DNA of 8,509 nt from Candidatus Sulfotelmatobacter sp. (GCA_030040725.1 JASHTD010000556.1:1-8509), one strand, 5' to 3'. Numbered from the stretch's first letter, positions 1 to 6,574 are shown. A program made the numbers and translations. The notes: generated from the letters alone by a model not told the origin.

Positions 1-891
1 ATTCATTCCATCGAAATTTGCCAGGGAGACTCCCCGCCAGTGCAATGCGTACTGCCCGCCTTTATCTCCGTCGATCTGAACGTGCATGACCAGGGCATTC
101 GATTGCTGGATCTCTCCGATTCCTCCCAACTGCACCCGATCGCTGAATCCGGTGGAAAAGTTGGTGCCGAAAGCGTAGGCGCCCATGTATCCGGAGGCGG
201 TGCGGGGCAAAACGAAAAATATCACAGCGGCGCCAGTCAGAATCATTCCGGCCAATACCGGTGTTAACCGCGCCAGCGAAAACGCGAGATGCCGATGTTC
301 GTGCAAATCGCGCGAGTGGCGCGCGTGGATCTGGGCGGCGCGTCCGGAACGCCGCATTTCCATCAGGATGAAACTGGCCACACCGGTCAGCATGAATCCG
401 GCAAAGAACACGAGGAAAATACTGTCGACCGTGAGCACCGCCGACGCCAACACCATCAGAAATGCGACGATCGTCAGCATCACATAATCGCGATCGCGGC
501 GCAGGGAGAAGGTTCGCACCACGACAGCAAATAACACCAGATGAACCGTAGCCGCGAGAAAGTTGCGCGAAAACAGGAAGTAATCGGCGGCGTAGAAAAC
601 GAAGTAGGCGATGCTCAGAGGGGTTGTCCAACGCTCCGAAAAAGCTAAGCGTCGGCGTCTCGCCAGCAGATAACCGCGGAAGGCCAGCGCCCCGCCGACC
701 AGTATTACAGTCGGCAGATCGAGCGTGCCGGTGCTGGCCAGCGTGCCAAAACCCATAAGCACAAGCAGATAAATGGAAAGCTCGAAGTATTTATTGATCG
801 CCTGCGATACCGGGATCACGTCGTATTGTGGTTCGGTCTGCGGCATCAGTAGGGTTGGCGCTTTGGCAGATTGGCTTGCCTGGTCGCCCAT
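1..891 (-). CDS. TgpA/DUF3488-type transglutaminase-like membrane protein, N-terminal part (3' end beyond window)
   Basis: Reading the minus strand from an ATG at 891 gives 297 residues without a stop to the left edge, so the C-terminal part is missing. About seven hydrophobic segments are visible, near residues 38-53, 59-77, 92-108, 112-126, 136-154, 155-176 and 208-228. They are followed by FVLPR (226-230), GFSDRVQLGGIGEIQQS (248-264) and WRG (285-287). This order of an N-terminal membrane bundle, a 'LPR' motif and the 'FSDRVxLGxIGxI' motif is typical of TgpA-family proteins (DUF3488). Members carry a periplasmic transglutaminase-like Cys-His-Asp domain further on, which would lie outside this window. 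The family is often found beside MoxR and DUF58 genes, but the downstream side cannot be seen. The start is uncertain: no Shine-Dalgarno precedes 891, and the frame stays open upstream through other ATGs at 906 and 921. Family assignment is confident; the substrate is unknown. Confidence 0.88.
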   Translation of the reverse strand, partial: MGDQASQSAKAPTLLMPQTEPQYDVIPVSQAINKYFELSIYLLVLMGFGTLASTGTLDLPTVILVGGALAFRGYLLARRRRLAFSERWTTPLSIAYFVFYAADYFLFSRNFLAATVHLVLFAVVVRTFSLRRDRDYVMLTIVAFLMVLASAVLTVDSIFLVFFAGFMLTGVASFILMEMRRSGRAAQIHARHSRDLHEHRHLAFSLARLTPVLAGMILTGAAVIFFVLPRTASGYMGAYAFGTNFSTGFSDRVQLGGIGEIQQSNALVMHVQIDGDKGGQYALHWRGVSLANFDGMN

Positions 892-901
892 AGTTTTGAC
901 G

Positions 902-931
902 AACATTTGGCCAAACAACATTTGGCCGAAC
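902..931. repeat. 15-bp tandem duplication upstream of the transglutaminase-like gene
   Basis: Two adjacent 15-base units, AACATTTGGCCAAAC (902-916) and AACATTTGGCCGAAC (917-931), differ at one base. The first contains the palindrome TTTGGCCAAA. Read on the minus strand in frame with the transglutaminase-like gene, each unit adds one copy of a five-residue Leu-Phe-Gly-Gln-Met block, each ending in a possible ATG start. The unit length of five codons keeps the frame. The repeat is therefore either an untranslated leader element or a duplicated N-terminal stretch. Confidence 0.75.
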
Positions 932-1081
932 AAACGACCGCTGCTAAACACTCGATTCTTTCTATTGTTCGACAACCACTCTTTGAATGGAAGGCCTCAC
1001 AGGCAAATCCTTGCACCGAAAGTCACCACGCCTTTCGAAGAACGAACCGTCCTGTTGCCCGCCGGGGAACCCACCGTACTT
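932..1081. other. Intergenic stretch without a recognised gene
   Basis: This stretch lies between the divergent transglutaminase-like gene and the SRP RNA promoter. It must hold the promoter of the minus-strand gene, but I could not pick a convincing pair of hexamers. No coding potential was recognised on either strand; the short open frames here look like chance. Confidence 0.4.
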
Positions 1082-1090
1082 TGTTAAAAT
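1082..1090 (+). promoter_or_regulatory. Extended -10 promoter of the SRP RNA gene
   Basis: TGTTAAAAT contains the TGn extension followed by TAAAAT (1085-1090), one mismatch from the sigma-70 -10 consensus. It ends 6 bases before G1097, the first base of the predicted terminal helix of the SRP RNA, which is the right distance for a start there. No good -35 hexamer is found at 16-18 bp; TTGCCC at 1055 is too far away. An extended -10 element can compensate for a weak -35. Confidence 0.6.
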
Positions 1091-1096
1091 GATTCC

Positions 1097-1203
1097 GGTC
1101 AGGCATCGGCCTCACGCGACGCACTCTCGCCAACCCCGCCAGGTCCGGAAGGAAGCAACGGTAACGGGCTCTTGCGTGTGCAGTGAGTCGCCGGTGTCTG
1201 GCT
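1097..1203 (+). ncRNA. ffs: Signal recognition particle RNA, small bacterial (4.5S) type
   Basis: This RNA is the scaffold of the signal recognition particle. It binds the Ffh M domain and directs nascent membrane proteins to FtsY and the translocon. The conserved helix-8 core AGGTCCGGAAGGAAGCA lies at 1141-1157, with the GGAA tetraloop (1147-1150) closed by TCC/GGA and the symmetric loop bases on both sides. CC 1139-1140 can pair with GG 1160-1161, and CCCG 1135-1138 with CGGG 1165-1168 around a UAA bulge. CTCAC 1111-1115 pairs with GTGAG 1183-1187. The ends form a 14-pair helix, 1097-1110 with 1190-1203, including several G-U pairs. The length of about 107 nt and the lack of an Alu domain make it the small type. 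The ends are inferred from pairing. No clear intrinsic terminator follows, so read-through into the DinB-fold gene 72 bp downstream is possible. Confidence 0.93.
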
Positions 1204-1275
1204 TAATTGTTGGTTCGTCTGGTTCATCTCGGCGGTTGAAATTCATCCAAAACTGGTCCAAATGGGGGATGACAA

Positions 1276-1827
1276 ATGAACTCCTTCGGCCGCTTAGTTG
1301 GTTTCGCATTCTTGTGCGTCTCTTCTCTCGCAGCGGCCCAAACCGCGAAAGTCAGCTCTGTTCTCGACATGTCGGAGTTCGTTGAGGACTGGCAAATCTC
1401 CAAGCAGTTCACCATCGATGTTGCCAATGCGATGCCGGCAGAGCTTTACGACTTCAAACCCAATCCTGCCGAAATGACCTTCGGCGAGCAGATGGTACAC
1501 ATTGCCGCTTCGAACGTGTACCGCTTCAACGAAATTACAGGGATCAAAATGCCCTTTGCGCTCGATCGCGACAAGCCGCTGCCTTCCGATAAGCAGTCTG
1601 CATTGAAGATGCTTGATCAGTCGTTCGATTACGTCATCGCGGTGCTGCCGCAGATTACGCCCGAGCAACTCAAGCACACCTGGCATATAGCCTCGTGGAA
1701 AGGCCGTCCCGATCCCGACGGCCGGGCCATGATCATGAATATGTTCGTTCATACGGCTCATCACAGGGCGCAATGCGAGGTTTATCTTCGCGTCAAGGGC
1801 ATCACGCCTCCGACCTATACATTTTGA
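1276..1827 (+). CDS. Exported DinB-fold (DinB/YfiT-like) metalloprotein
   Basis: This is a 183-residue protein with an N-terminal signal peptide: Arg6, a hydrophobic stretch at about 8-20, and AAAQ as a plausible cleavage region at 19-22. The mature part has the four-helix DinB-fold pattern. A first histidine lies in EQMVHIA (H75) and a C-terminal HxxxH lies in FVHTAHHRAQ (H159 and H163, with H162 between). These match the three-histidine metal site of DinB/YfiT proteins, after which a YLRVKGITPP tail is common. Relatives include thiol-dependent transferases that use bacillithiol or mycothiol, and many uncharacterised members. GGGGGA at 1264-1269 lies 6 bases before the ATG and supports the start. 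The gene follows the SRP RNA and may partly depend on read-through. Fold and export are well supported; the reaction is unknown. Confidence 0.85.
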   Translation: MNSFGRLVGFAFLCVSSLAAAQTAKVSSVLDMSEFVEDWQISKQFTIDVANAMPAELYDFKPNPAEMTFGEQMVHIAASNVYRFNEITGIKMPFALDRDKPLPSDKQSALKMLDQSFDYVIAVLPQITPEQLKHTWHIASWKGRPDPDGRAMIMNMFVHTAHHRAQCEVYLRVKGITPPTYTF

Positions 1828-1862
1828 AAAATTGTTTTGTCGGGTTCTTCGGCCTCACTTCT

Positions 1863-1880
1863 TTACAACATTCTTACAAC
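1863..1880 (+). promoter_or_regulatory. Direct repeat TTACAAC x2 at 11-bp spacing, possible response-regulator site
   Basis: TTACAAC occurs at 1863-1869 and again at 1874-1880. The repeat period is 11 bp, about one helical turn. Tandem half-sites at this spacing are typical of OmpR/PhoB-family response regulators; the B. subtilis PhoP box uses TT(A/T)ACA-like units at a similar spacing. The site lies about 35 bp upstream of a weak -10-like TAATAT (1915-1920) before the STAS-like gene. Binding is inferred only from sequence pattern, and chance is possible. Confidence 0.3.
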
Positions 1881-1920
1881 TCTCTGCGCAAGAAACTCTC
1901 CTGCCGCTCGTCTTTAATAT

Positions 1921-1934
1921 GTCAAGCTTTTGAC
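1921..1934. repeat. Perfect inverted repeat GTCAA-GCTT-TTGAC
   Basis: Two 5-base arms (1921-1925 and 1930-1934) flank a 4-base centre. The palindrome lies directly after the -10-like TAATAT and 27 bp before the start codon of the STAS-like gene, where an operator for a dimeric repressor could act. It is short enough to be chance, and no poly-T follows, so it is not a terminator. Confidence 0.3.
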
Positions 1935-1961
1935 GAATAATTTTGAAAGGGCCGCGCAGAC

Positions 1962-2240
1962 ATGCTCCGTAATTCACCTGAGAAACCAATTTCTCCTTCC
2001 GTCACGATTCGCGTTTCCGGCAGCTTGTCGCAAGGCCATCTCTCCTATCTCGACCAGCTTGTGGGTTCGGCGATCGATTGCGGCCTCTGGCCACTGCTGG
2101 ACATGATTTATCTCGAACAGCTCGACCAAGACGCGCTGAACTATCTGATCAAAGGCGAAGGCCGCTACTTCGGCATCGTCAGCTGTCCTAACTTCATTCG
2201 CGAATGGATGCAGCTCGAGCGAAAACGCTGCGCCGCCTGA
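1962..2240 (+). CDS. Small STAS-like domain protein, function unknown
   Basis: This is a 92-residue soluble protein with no signal peptide or membrane segment. The order of elements resembles an STAS fold: a strand at VTIRVSGSL (14-22), an amphipathic helix at about 25-40, a buried strand and helix around 45-64, and a strand then helix at GIVSCPNFIREWM (71-83). STAS proteins act as anti-sigma-factor antagonists or as ligand-binding modules. The usual phosphorylated Ser/Thr after the central strand is not evident; the region reads MIYLEQLDQDALNYL. Partner-switching by phosphorylation is therefore doubtful. No anti-sigma kinase gene is nearby. AAAGGG at 1946-1951 is a modest ribosome site about 10 bases before the ATG. 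Coding status is supported by codon pattern and placement between promoter-like and FabH leader sequence. The STAS assignment is by appearance only. Confidence 0.6.
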   Translation: MLRNSPEKPISPSVTIRVSGSLSQGHLSYLDQLVGSAIDCGLWPLLDMIYLEQLDQDALNYLIKGEGRYFGIVSCPNFIREWMQLERKRCAA

Positions 2241-2330
2241 GAACAGAATGACGAAGCCGGTTGGAAGCGAACATGGAAAGCGGTTAGACAATCACGCCTC
2301 AATCGTTCACAATACTTGTTCCGTTTTTTC

Positions 2331-2335
2331 AGGAG
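2331..2335 (+). promoter_or_regulatory. Shine-Dalgarno fixing the TTG start of fabH
   Basis: AGGAG ends 6 bases before TTG at 2342, the ideal distance. The first in-frame ATG comes only at 2447, inside the conserved N-terminal region of KASIII enzymes, so the TTG start is clearly the real one. Confidence 0.8.
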
Positions 2336-2341
2336 CTAGAA

Positions 2342-3361
2342 TTGAACGATTCCCCCACCCCTGCCCGCACCAATGTGCGCGTAAAAATCAGCGCCCTCGG
2401 CACTTACGTTCCACCACGTCTTCTAACCAATGCCGATCTCGAGAAAATGGTTGATACGAGCAATGAATGGATCCTCGCTCGCGTCGGCATCCGTGAAAGG
2501 CACATCGTCGATAAGGGCACCGCGACCAGCGACCTCGCCGTCCAGGCGGCCAAGAAAGCTCTCGCCCAGCGCGGCATCGGTCCCAACGATATCGACGCCA
2601 TAATTGTGGGCACGGTCACTCCAGATATGTTTTTTCCCTCAACCGCATGCCTGGTGCAGCATAAGCTTGGCGCCCGCGGCGTGTGGGGATTCGATCTGTC
2701 AGGGGCGTGCTCGGCATTCGTCTATGCTGTGCAAACGGGCGCGCAATTCGTCGCGACCGGCGCGCACAAGCGCGTACTGGTGATTGGAGCGGACGTGATG
2801 TCCTCCATTATCGACTACACCGACCGAGCGACTTGCGTAATCTTTGGCGACGGCGCCGGCGCGGTGCTTCTAGAACCCGCGGAAGACGATTCGATTGGAT
2901 TAATTGACTTCATTCACGAAGTCGACGGCTCGGGCGGTTGCTTCCTCTACATGCCCGGCGGCGGCAGCCTGAATCCTTCGACCCGCGAAACTGTCGATCA
3001 AAAAATGCACTACGTTCACCAGGACGGCCAGCAGGTCTTCAAGTTCGCCGTGCGCAAGCAGACCGAGGCCTGTTTGCATCTGCTTGAACGCAATGGGCTA
3101 AAGGGTTCCGACGTGGATGCCTTTATTCCGCACCAGGCCAATCTACGCATCATCAACGCGACGGCGGATCGTCTTGGCCTTCGTCCAGAAAGCGTCATCG
3201 TCAATATCGACCGTTTCGGCAACACCACCGCCGGCACGATTCCACTGGCAATGAATACCGCGATGCAGGAAGGCAAGCTGAAAAAAGGCAGCCTGGTGCT
3301 GATGGCTTCGGTGGGGGCGGGATTCACCGTAGGCGCAGCCCTGCTGCGCTGGGCTTTCTAG
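2342..3361 (+). CDS. fabH: Beta-ketoacyl-ACP synthase III (KASIII)
   Basis: This enzyme condenses an acyl-CoA (acetyl-CoA or a branched primer) with malonyl-ACP and so starts type II fatty-acid synthesis in the cytoplasm. The 339-residue length is normal for the family. The catalytic triad is complete: Cys123 in LSGACSAFVYA, His264 in IPHQANLRI and Asn294 in RFGNTTAGTIP. Other family marks are GTYVPPRLLTN near the N-terminus, TSNEWILARVGIRERH (39-54), FGDGAGAVLLEP (168-179) and the C-terminal GAGFTVGAALLRW. The last motif often reads GFTWG; here the Trp position is Val. Translation starts at TTG with a strong AGGAG. The gene stands alone, without plsX, rpmF, fabD or acpP beside it, so it may be a second copy or a relocated single copy. 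A related role in secondary metabolism is possible, but the sequence looks like the housekeeping enzyme. Confidence 0.95.
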   Translation: MNDSPTPARTNVRVKISALGTYVPPRLLTNADLEKMVDTSNEWILARVGIRERHIVDKGTATSDLAVQAAKKALAQRGIGPNDIDAIIVGTVTPDMFFPSTACLVQHKLGARGVWGFDLSGACSAFVYAVQTGAQFVATGAHKRVLVIGADVMSSIIDYTDRATCVIFGDGAGAVLLEPAEDDSIGLIDFIHEVDGSGGCFLYMPGGGSLNPSTRETVDQKMHYVHQDGQQVFKFAVRKQTEACLHLLERNGLKGSDVDAFIPHQANLRIINATADRLGLRPESVIVNIDRFGNTTAGTIPLAMNTAMQEGKLKKGSLVLMASVGAGFTVGAALLRWAF

Positions 3362-3502
3362 GCAAATACTGAATCATTTCCGAGCGGCAAAATTCTGGCA
3401 GGAAGACCACAAATCAATGAGATTTTGCAGGCGATTCATTACCTTCCGATGACCTCCGTAATCGCCCGGGCATGATTTCTGTGGCTACTGGCGCATGGTG
3501 GT

Positions 3503-3511
3503 TGTTATCTT
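3503..3511 (+). promoter_or_regulatory. Possible extended -10 before the DUF4440 gene
   Basis: TGTTATCTT carries TGn followed by TATCTT. A start about 7 bases downstream, near 3518, would leave a leader of roughly 28 nt before the ATG at 3546, and would exclude a GTG at 3495 as start codon. No convincing -35 is seen, so this is tentative. Confidence 0.3.
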
Positions 3512-3545
3512 TTCGCAGCATTCGCTCCACGTGGGGATGGCGCGT

Positions 3546-4004
3546 ATGAGCAAGGCCATGTTGCGAACAACGTTTTGCTATCTTCTTCTCGTTCTTTCCG
3601 CGCTCGGGCAGGCCGGGCAGACACCGAAAGACGATTCCCAGCCCAACAAGCTGATCTTCATGGAACGCCTGTGGAACGAAGCCCAGGTGAATCGCGATTC
3701 CCGCGCGCTGGATGCCATGCTCGGAGCTCATTTCGTCAATACCGAGTACGACGGTGAGGTCAGCGACCGGACCCAGTTCCTGGCCGGCATCAGGGATCCG
3801 CAGTTCAATCTCAGCAGCCTCACCATTCAGGACACGAAAGTCAGCATGTACGGCGATTCAGCCGTGGTTACCGGAACCTACCGCACGAAGGGCACATACC
3901 AGGGCAAGCCTTATGAACACATCGGGCGCTTCACCGATACCTGGGTCTTCGCCGAAGGCCGCTGGCAGTGCGTTGCCAGCCACACCAGTCTGGTGAAGAA
4001 GTAA
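3546..4004 (+). CDS. Exported DUF4440/SnoaL-like (NTF2-fold) protein
   Basis: From the ATG at 3546 this is a 152-residue protein. It has a signal peptide: Lys3 and Arg7, a hydrophobic run at about 8-20, and cleavage probably near ALGQAGQ (19-25). The rest is a single NTF2-like domain of the DUF4440 kind: helix LIFMERLWNEAQVNRDSRAL (36-55), the 'ML..HFVNTEYDGEVSDRTQFL' turn (58-79), strands around VSMYGDSAVVTGTYRTKG, and the ending FTDTWVFAEGRWQCVASH (129-146). Such proteins form dimers with a small cavity. Many are uncharacterised, some are isomerases or hydrolases, and no catalytic residue can be named here. In-frame starts at 3495 and 3537 also exist. I prefer 3546 because GGGGA (3533-3537) lies 8 bases upstream and the signal peptide then has normal length. 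The export target is the periplasm. Confidence 0.82.
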   Translation: MSKAMLRTTFCYLLLVLSALGQAGQTPKDDSQPNKLIFMERLWNEAQVNRDSRALDAMLGAHFVNTEYDGEVSDRTQFLAGIRDPQFNLSSLTIQDTKVSMYGDSAVVTGTYRTKGTYQGKPYEHIGRFTDTWVFAEGRWQCVASHTSLVKK

Positions 4005-4145
4005 GCCGCGATTTCTTGCACATCTTCGCTTCGCAGAGCGACTCAGCACCGTGAAATCGGCTTCATCAAAACTGCGTCCGATTCGCATTGGGCGTGATCT
4101 AAGTCTGAACGGGTGGACGAACGCCAATCCGTTTGGATTTCACGC

Positions 4146-5090
4146 ATGCAAGGAACTTCCCGGCCCCGTCGATGGCAAACCCTGTTGGCCTTCGCCATCA
4201 TTTATTTGGTTTGGGGCTCGACCTTTCTCGCGATCCGCATCGGCGTGCGCGAAGTGCCTCCGTTCCTGCTGGCAGGCATGCGCTTTTTCACTGCCGGAAT
4301 TGTGCTCTATGGCTGGAGTCGTGCGAAGGGGACGCCGTCGCCGAGCCGCCGTGAATGGGGCGCGGCCGCGTCGCTGTCTGTGCTGATGTTCGTCTTCGAT
4401 TATGGCTTGCTCTTTTGGGCAGAGCAGCGCGTACCCTCGGGCGTTGCCGCCGTCATGATGGCCACAACTCCTGTGTTCATGGCGCTTGCCGAAATCTTGT
4501 TCCTCCAGACTCAGAGGCTAACGTCTCGTTTGGCAATTGCGCTTTTGCTCGGGATTGCCGGCGTCGCGATTCTCGTCAGCCATTCTTCGGGTCTTGGCCA
4601 GGGCGCAATCGATAGGTGGGGGGCGATCGCTTTAATCGTGGCGGCAATTAGTTGGTCGGCGGCAGCGATTCTTCTCCGCAAGCTGCCGCTGCCGGAATCG
4701 AAAGTGATGAGTTCGGGAGCACAGATGCTTGCAGGCGGAATCTTTCTCACTTTCGCGGCTGCCGTGTTGGGAGAATTCAAAGTTTTTCGCGTGCAGGCGG
4801 TCTCTCTGAACGCCTGGCTGGCGTTGATTTATCTGATTTTCGCCGGATCAATCGTCGCCTTCACGGCATACGTTTGGCTGATTCATCACGAATCGCCAAC
4901 GAAAGTCGGAACCTATGCGTACGTGAATCCGATAGTTGCGGTTCTGCTGGGATACTTTTTCGGCGCCGAGGCACTGACCGAGCGGACTGTGCTCGGGACC
5001 CTGCTCGTGTTGGTCAGCGTGGTGGTGATCACGACGGCGAAGAAAAACACCTCTGAAGCGAAAGAGCTGATCGAAGAGGAAGCCACATAA
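4146..5090 (+). CDS. EamA-family (drug/metabolite transporter superfamily) permease
   Basis: This inner-membrane transporter belongs to the DMT superfamily and has two EamA repeats, at about residues 12-145 and 158-297 of the 314-residue form, giving ten membrane helices. The hallmark YLVWGSTFLAIRIGVREVPP (20-39) opens the first repeat, followed by LLAGMRF. The second repeat contains AISWSAAAILLRK and ends with SPTKVGTYAYVNPIVAVLLG (250-269) and GAEALTERTVLGTLLVL. These motifs fit the RhaT/YedA-like group, which exports amino acids or other small metabolites; the substrate cannot be read from sequence. The charged C-terminal tail is cytoplasmic. A GTG at 4113 would add 11 residues; neither start has a strong ribosome site, and the ATG at 4146 gives the more usual N-terminus. 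The gene is convergent with fumC. Confidence 0.9.
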   Translation: MQGTSRPRRWQTLLAFAIIYLVWGSTFLAIRIGVREVPPFLLAGMRFFTAGIVLYGWSRAKGTPSPSRREWGAAASLSVLMFVFDYGLLFWAEQRVPSGVAAVMMATTPVFMALAEILFLQTQRLTSRLAIALLLGIAGVAILVSHSSGLGQGAIDRWGAIALIVAAISWSAAAILLRKLPLPESKVMSSGAQMLAGGIFLTFAAAVLGEFKVFRVQAVSLNAWLALIYLIFAGSIVAFTAYVWLIHHESPTKVGTYAYVNPIVAVLLGYFFGAEALTERTVLGTLLVLVSVVVITTAKKNTSEAKELIEEEAT

Positions 5091-5095
5091 GTGGC

Positions 5096-5140
5096 GTCAT
5101 CCCGAAGGCCCCGTTTTGGCTAGAGGGCCGAGGGATCTCG
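5096..5140. repeat. Imperfect hairpin between convergent genes, possible dispersed repeat
   Basis: TCCC 5100-5103 pairs with GGGA 5132-5135, and GGCCC 5107-5111 pairs with GGGCC 5125-5129. A small internal loop separates the two helices and the apical loop is 13 bases. No T-run follows on either strand, so it is not a standard intrinsic terminator. The outer parts, GTCATCCCGA and GAGGGATCTCG, look like intergenic repeats of the 'GTCATCC-TGAGCGnAGCGA-GGATCT' type that recur in many bacterial genomes; this is recalled from pattern and was not searched. It lies in the 65-bp gap between the EamA gene and fumC stops and could protect 3' ends of both transcripts. Confidence 0.45.
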
Positions 5141-5155
5141 TGCGTAGCGATATGC

Positions 5156-6574
5156 CTACGGCCTTGTCATCTTCTCCGGTTTCATCAACTGATCGAATTC
5201 TTCTCCGGTAAGATACCCCAGCTTCAACGCCGCTTCGCGCAGGCTGCTGTGCTCGACATGCGCTGTGTGCGCGATTTTTGCTGCCTTGTCGTATCCAACT
5301 TTCGGAGCCAGCGCTGTCACCAGCATCAGCGAATTCTTCACATACCAATCAACTTTCGCGCGATCGACTTCGATGCCCTTGATCATGTATTCGACGTAGC
5401 CGTGGCACGCGTCCGTGATCAGCGTGACTGAGTGCAGAAAGTTGTAAATAATCACGGGCTTGTAAACGTTAAGCTCGAAATTTCCCTGCGACCCAGCAAA
5501 TCCTACGGCAGCAGTCGCGCCATGAACCTGCACGCAGACCATGGTCATCGCCTCGCACTGCGTTGGATTCACCTTGCCAGGCATGATCGATGATCCCGGT
5601 TCGTTCTCAGGAATCGTCAACTCGCCCAACCCGCAACGCGGGCCGGAAGCCAGCCAGCGAATGTCGTTCGAAATCTTCATGAACGACGCGGCCAGCGTCT
5701 CCATCGCGCCCTGTGCGAAAACGATCTCGTCATGCGCCGAAAGCGCAGCGAATTTATTTCCGTGCGAACGGAAGGGAAGTCCCGTCAGTTCGGCAATTTT
5801 CTTGGCAGCGCGTTCCGCAAATTCCGGATGAGTGTTCAAACCCGTTCCCACTGCCGTTCCGCCGATCGCAAGATCGTATAGACCTTCCAGCGTCTGCTCC
5901 AGGCGCTTGATGTCACGTTCGAGCAGTGCCGCCCAGCCGCCGAATTCCTGGCCGAAGGTTAGCGGCACAGCATCCTGCAGGTGCGTGCGGCCGATCTTTA
6001 CTACGCTCTCGAACTCTTTGGCCTTTGCCGCAATCGCATCGTGGACGCTGCGAACCGCGGGGATCAGCGCGTTTTTCACGCGATCGGCCGCGGCAATGTG
6101 CATTGCTGCCGGAAACGTATCGTTGGATGACTGCGACATGTTCACGTCGTCGTTGGGATGAATTGGTTTCTTCGACCCCATCTCGCCGCCCGCAATTTCG
6201 ATGGCGCGGTTCGAGATGACTTCGTTCACGTTCATGTTGGTCTGCGTGCCGCTACCCGTCTGCCAGATGCGCAACGGAAACTGATCGTTCAGCTTGCCGG
6301 AGATGACTTCGTCGGCGGCCTGGACGATTAACTTGGCTTTGTCCGAGGGCAACTTGCCCAAATCCTGATTCACCAATGCGCAGGCTTTTTTCAGGATCCC
6401 GAAGGCGCGAATCAACTCCGGAGGCATGGTGTCGCGGCCGATATTGAAGTGCAGCAGCGACCGCTGCGTTTGCGCGCCCCAGTAGACATTCGCAGGGACT
6501 TCAATTTTTCCCATGCTGTCAGATTCGATGCGGGTCTTTACAGCCTGAGCTGCCGGTTCGGTGAGAGTGGACAT
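5156..6574 (-). CDS. fumC: Class II fumarate hydratase (fumarase C)
   Basis: FumC interconverts fumarate and L-malate in the TCA cycle as an iron-independent cytoplasmic homotetramer. The 472-residue length is typical. Visible motifs are TGSGTQTNMN (106-115), HPNDDVNMSQSSNDTFP (139-155), GRTHLQDAVPLTFGQEF (195-211) with His198 at the catalytic histidine, and the superfamily signature GSSIMPGKVNP (327-337). Ser328 lies on the mobile active-site loop, with Lys334 and Asn336 binding substrate. These distinguish it from aspartase and argininosuccinate lyase less by signature than by overall match; the GSSIMPGKVNPTQCEA form fits fumarase well. The ATG at 6574 is preceded by AGGA with a 7-base gap after it. 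The frame stays open for about 90 codons further upstream, but that stretch crosses the promoter and the neighbouring gene and has no fumarase similarity. The gene is divergent from the YpdA-like gene. Confidence 0.96.
   Translation of the reverse strand: MSTLTEPAAQAVKTRIESDSMGKIEVPANVYWGAQTQRSLLHFNIGRDTMPPELIRAFGILKKACALVNQDLGKLPSDKAKLIVQAADEVISGKLNDQFPLRIWQTGSGTQTNMNVNEVISNRAIEIAGGEMGSKKPIHPNDDVNMSQSSNDTFPAAMHIAAADRVKNALIPAVRSVHDAIAAKAKEFESVVKIGRTHLQDAVPLTFGQEFGGWAALLERDIKRLEQTLEGLYDLAIGGTAVGTGLNTHPEFAERAAKKIAELTGLPFRSHGNKFAALSAHDEIVFAQGAMETLAASFMKISNDIRWLASGPRCGLGELTIPENEPGSSIMPGKVNPTQCEAMTMVCVQVHGATAAVGFAGSQGNFELNVYKPVIIYNFLHSVTLITDACHGYVEYMIKGIEVDRAKVDWYVKNSLMLVTALAPKVGYDKAAKIAHTAHVEHSSLREAALKLGYLTGEEFDQLMKPEKMTRP

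Noticed and set aside
62..631. A 189-codon open frame on the minus strand
   Set aside because: It is an out-of-frame reading of the TgpA-like gene on the same strand. The true frame gives membrane helices and family motifs; this one is Arg-rich and low in recognisable structure.
1294..1773. A 159-codon minus-strand frame opposite the DinB-fold gene
   Set aside because: It is a shadow of a gene that has a signal peptide, ribosome site and metal-site histidines.
2261..2290. TTGGAA and TAGACA with an 18-bp gap as the fabH promoter
   Set aside because: The -10 candidate matches consensus at too few positions to support a call.
4026..4041. TCGCT/AGCGA hairpin after the DUF4440 gene as a terminator
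   Set aside because: A 5-bp stem with no T-run is too weak and could easily arise by chance.
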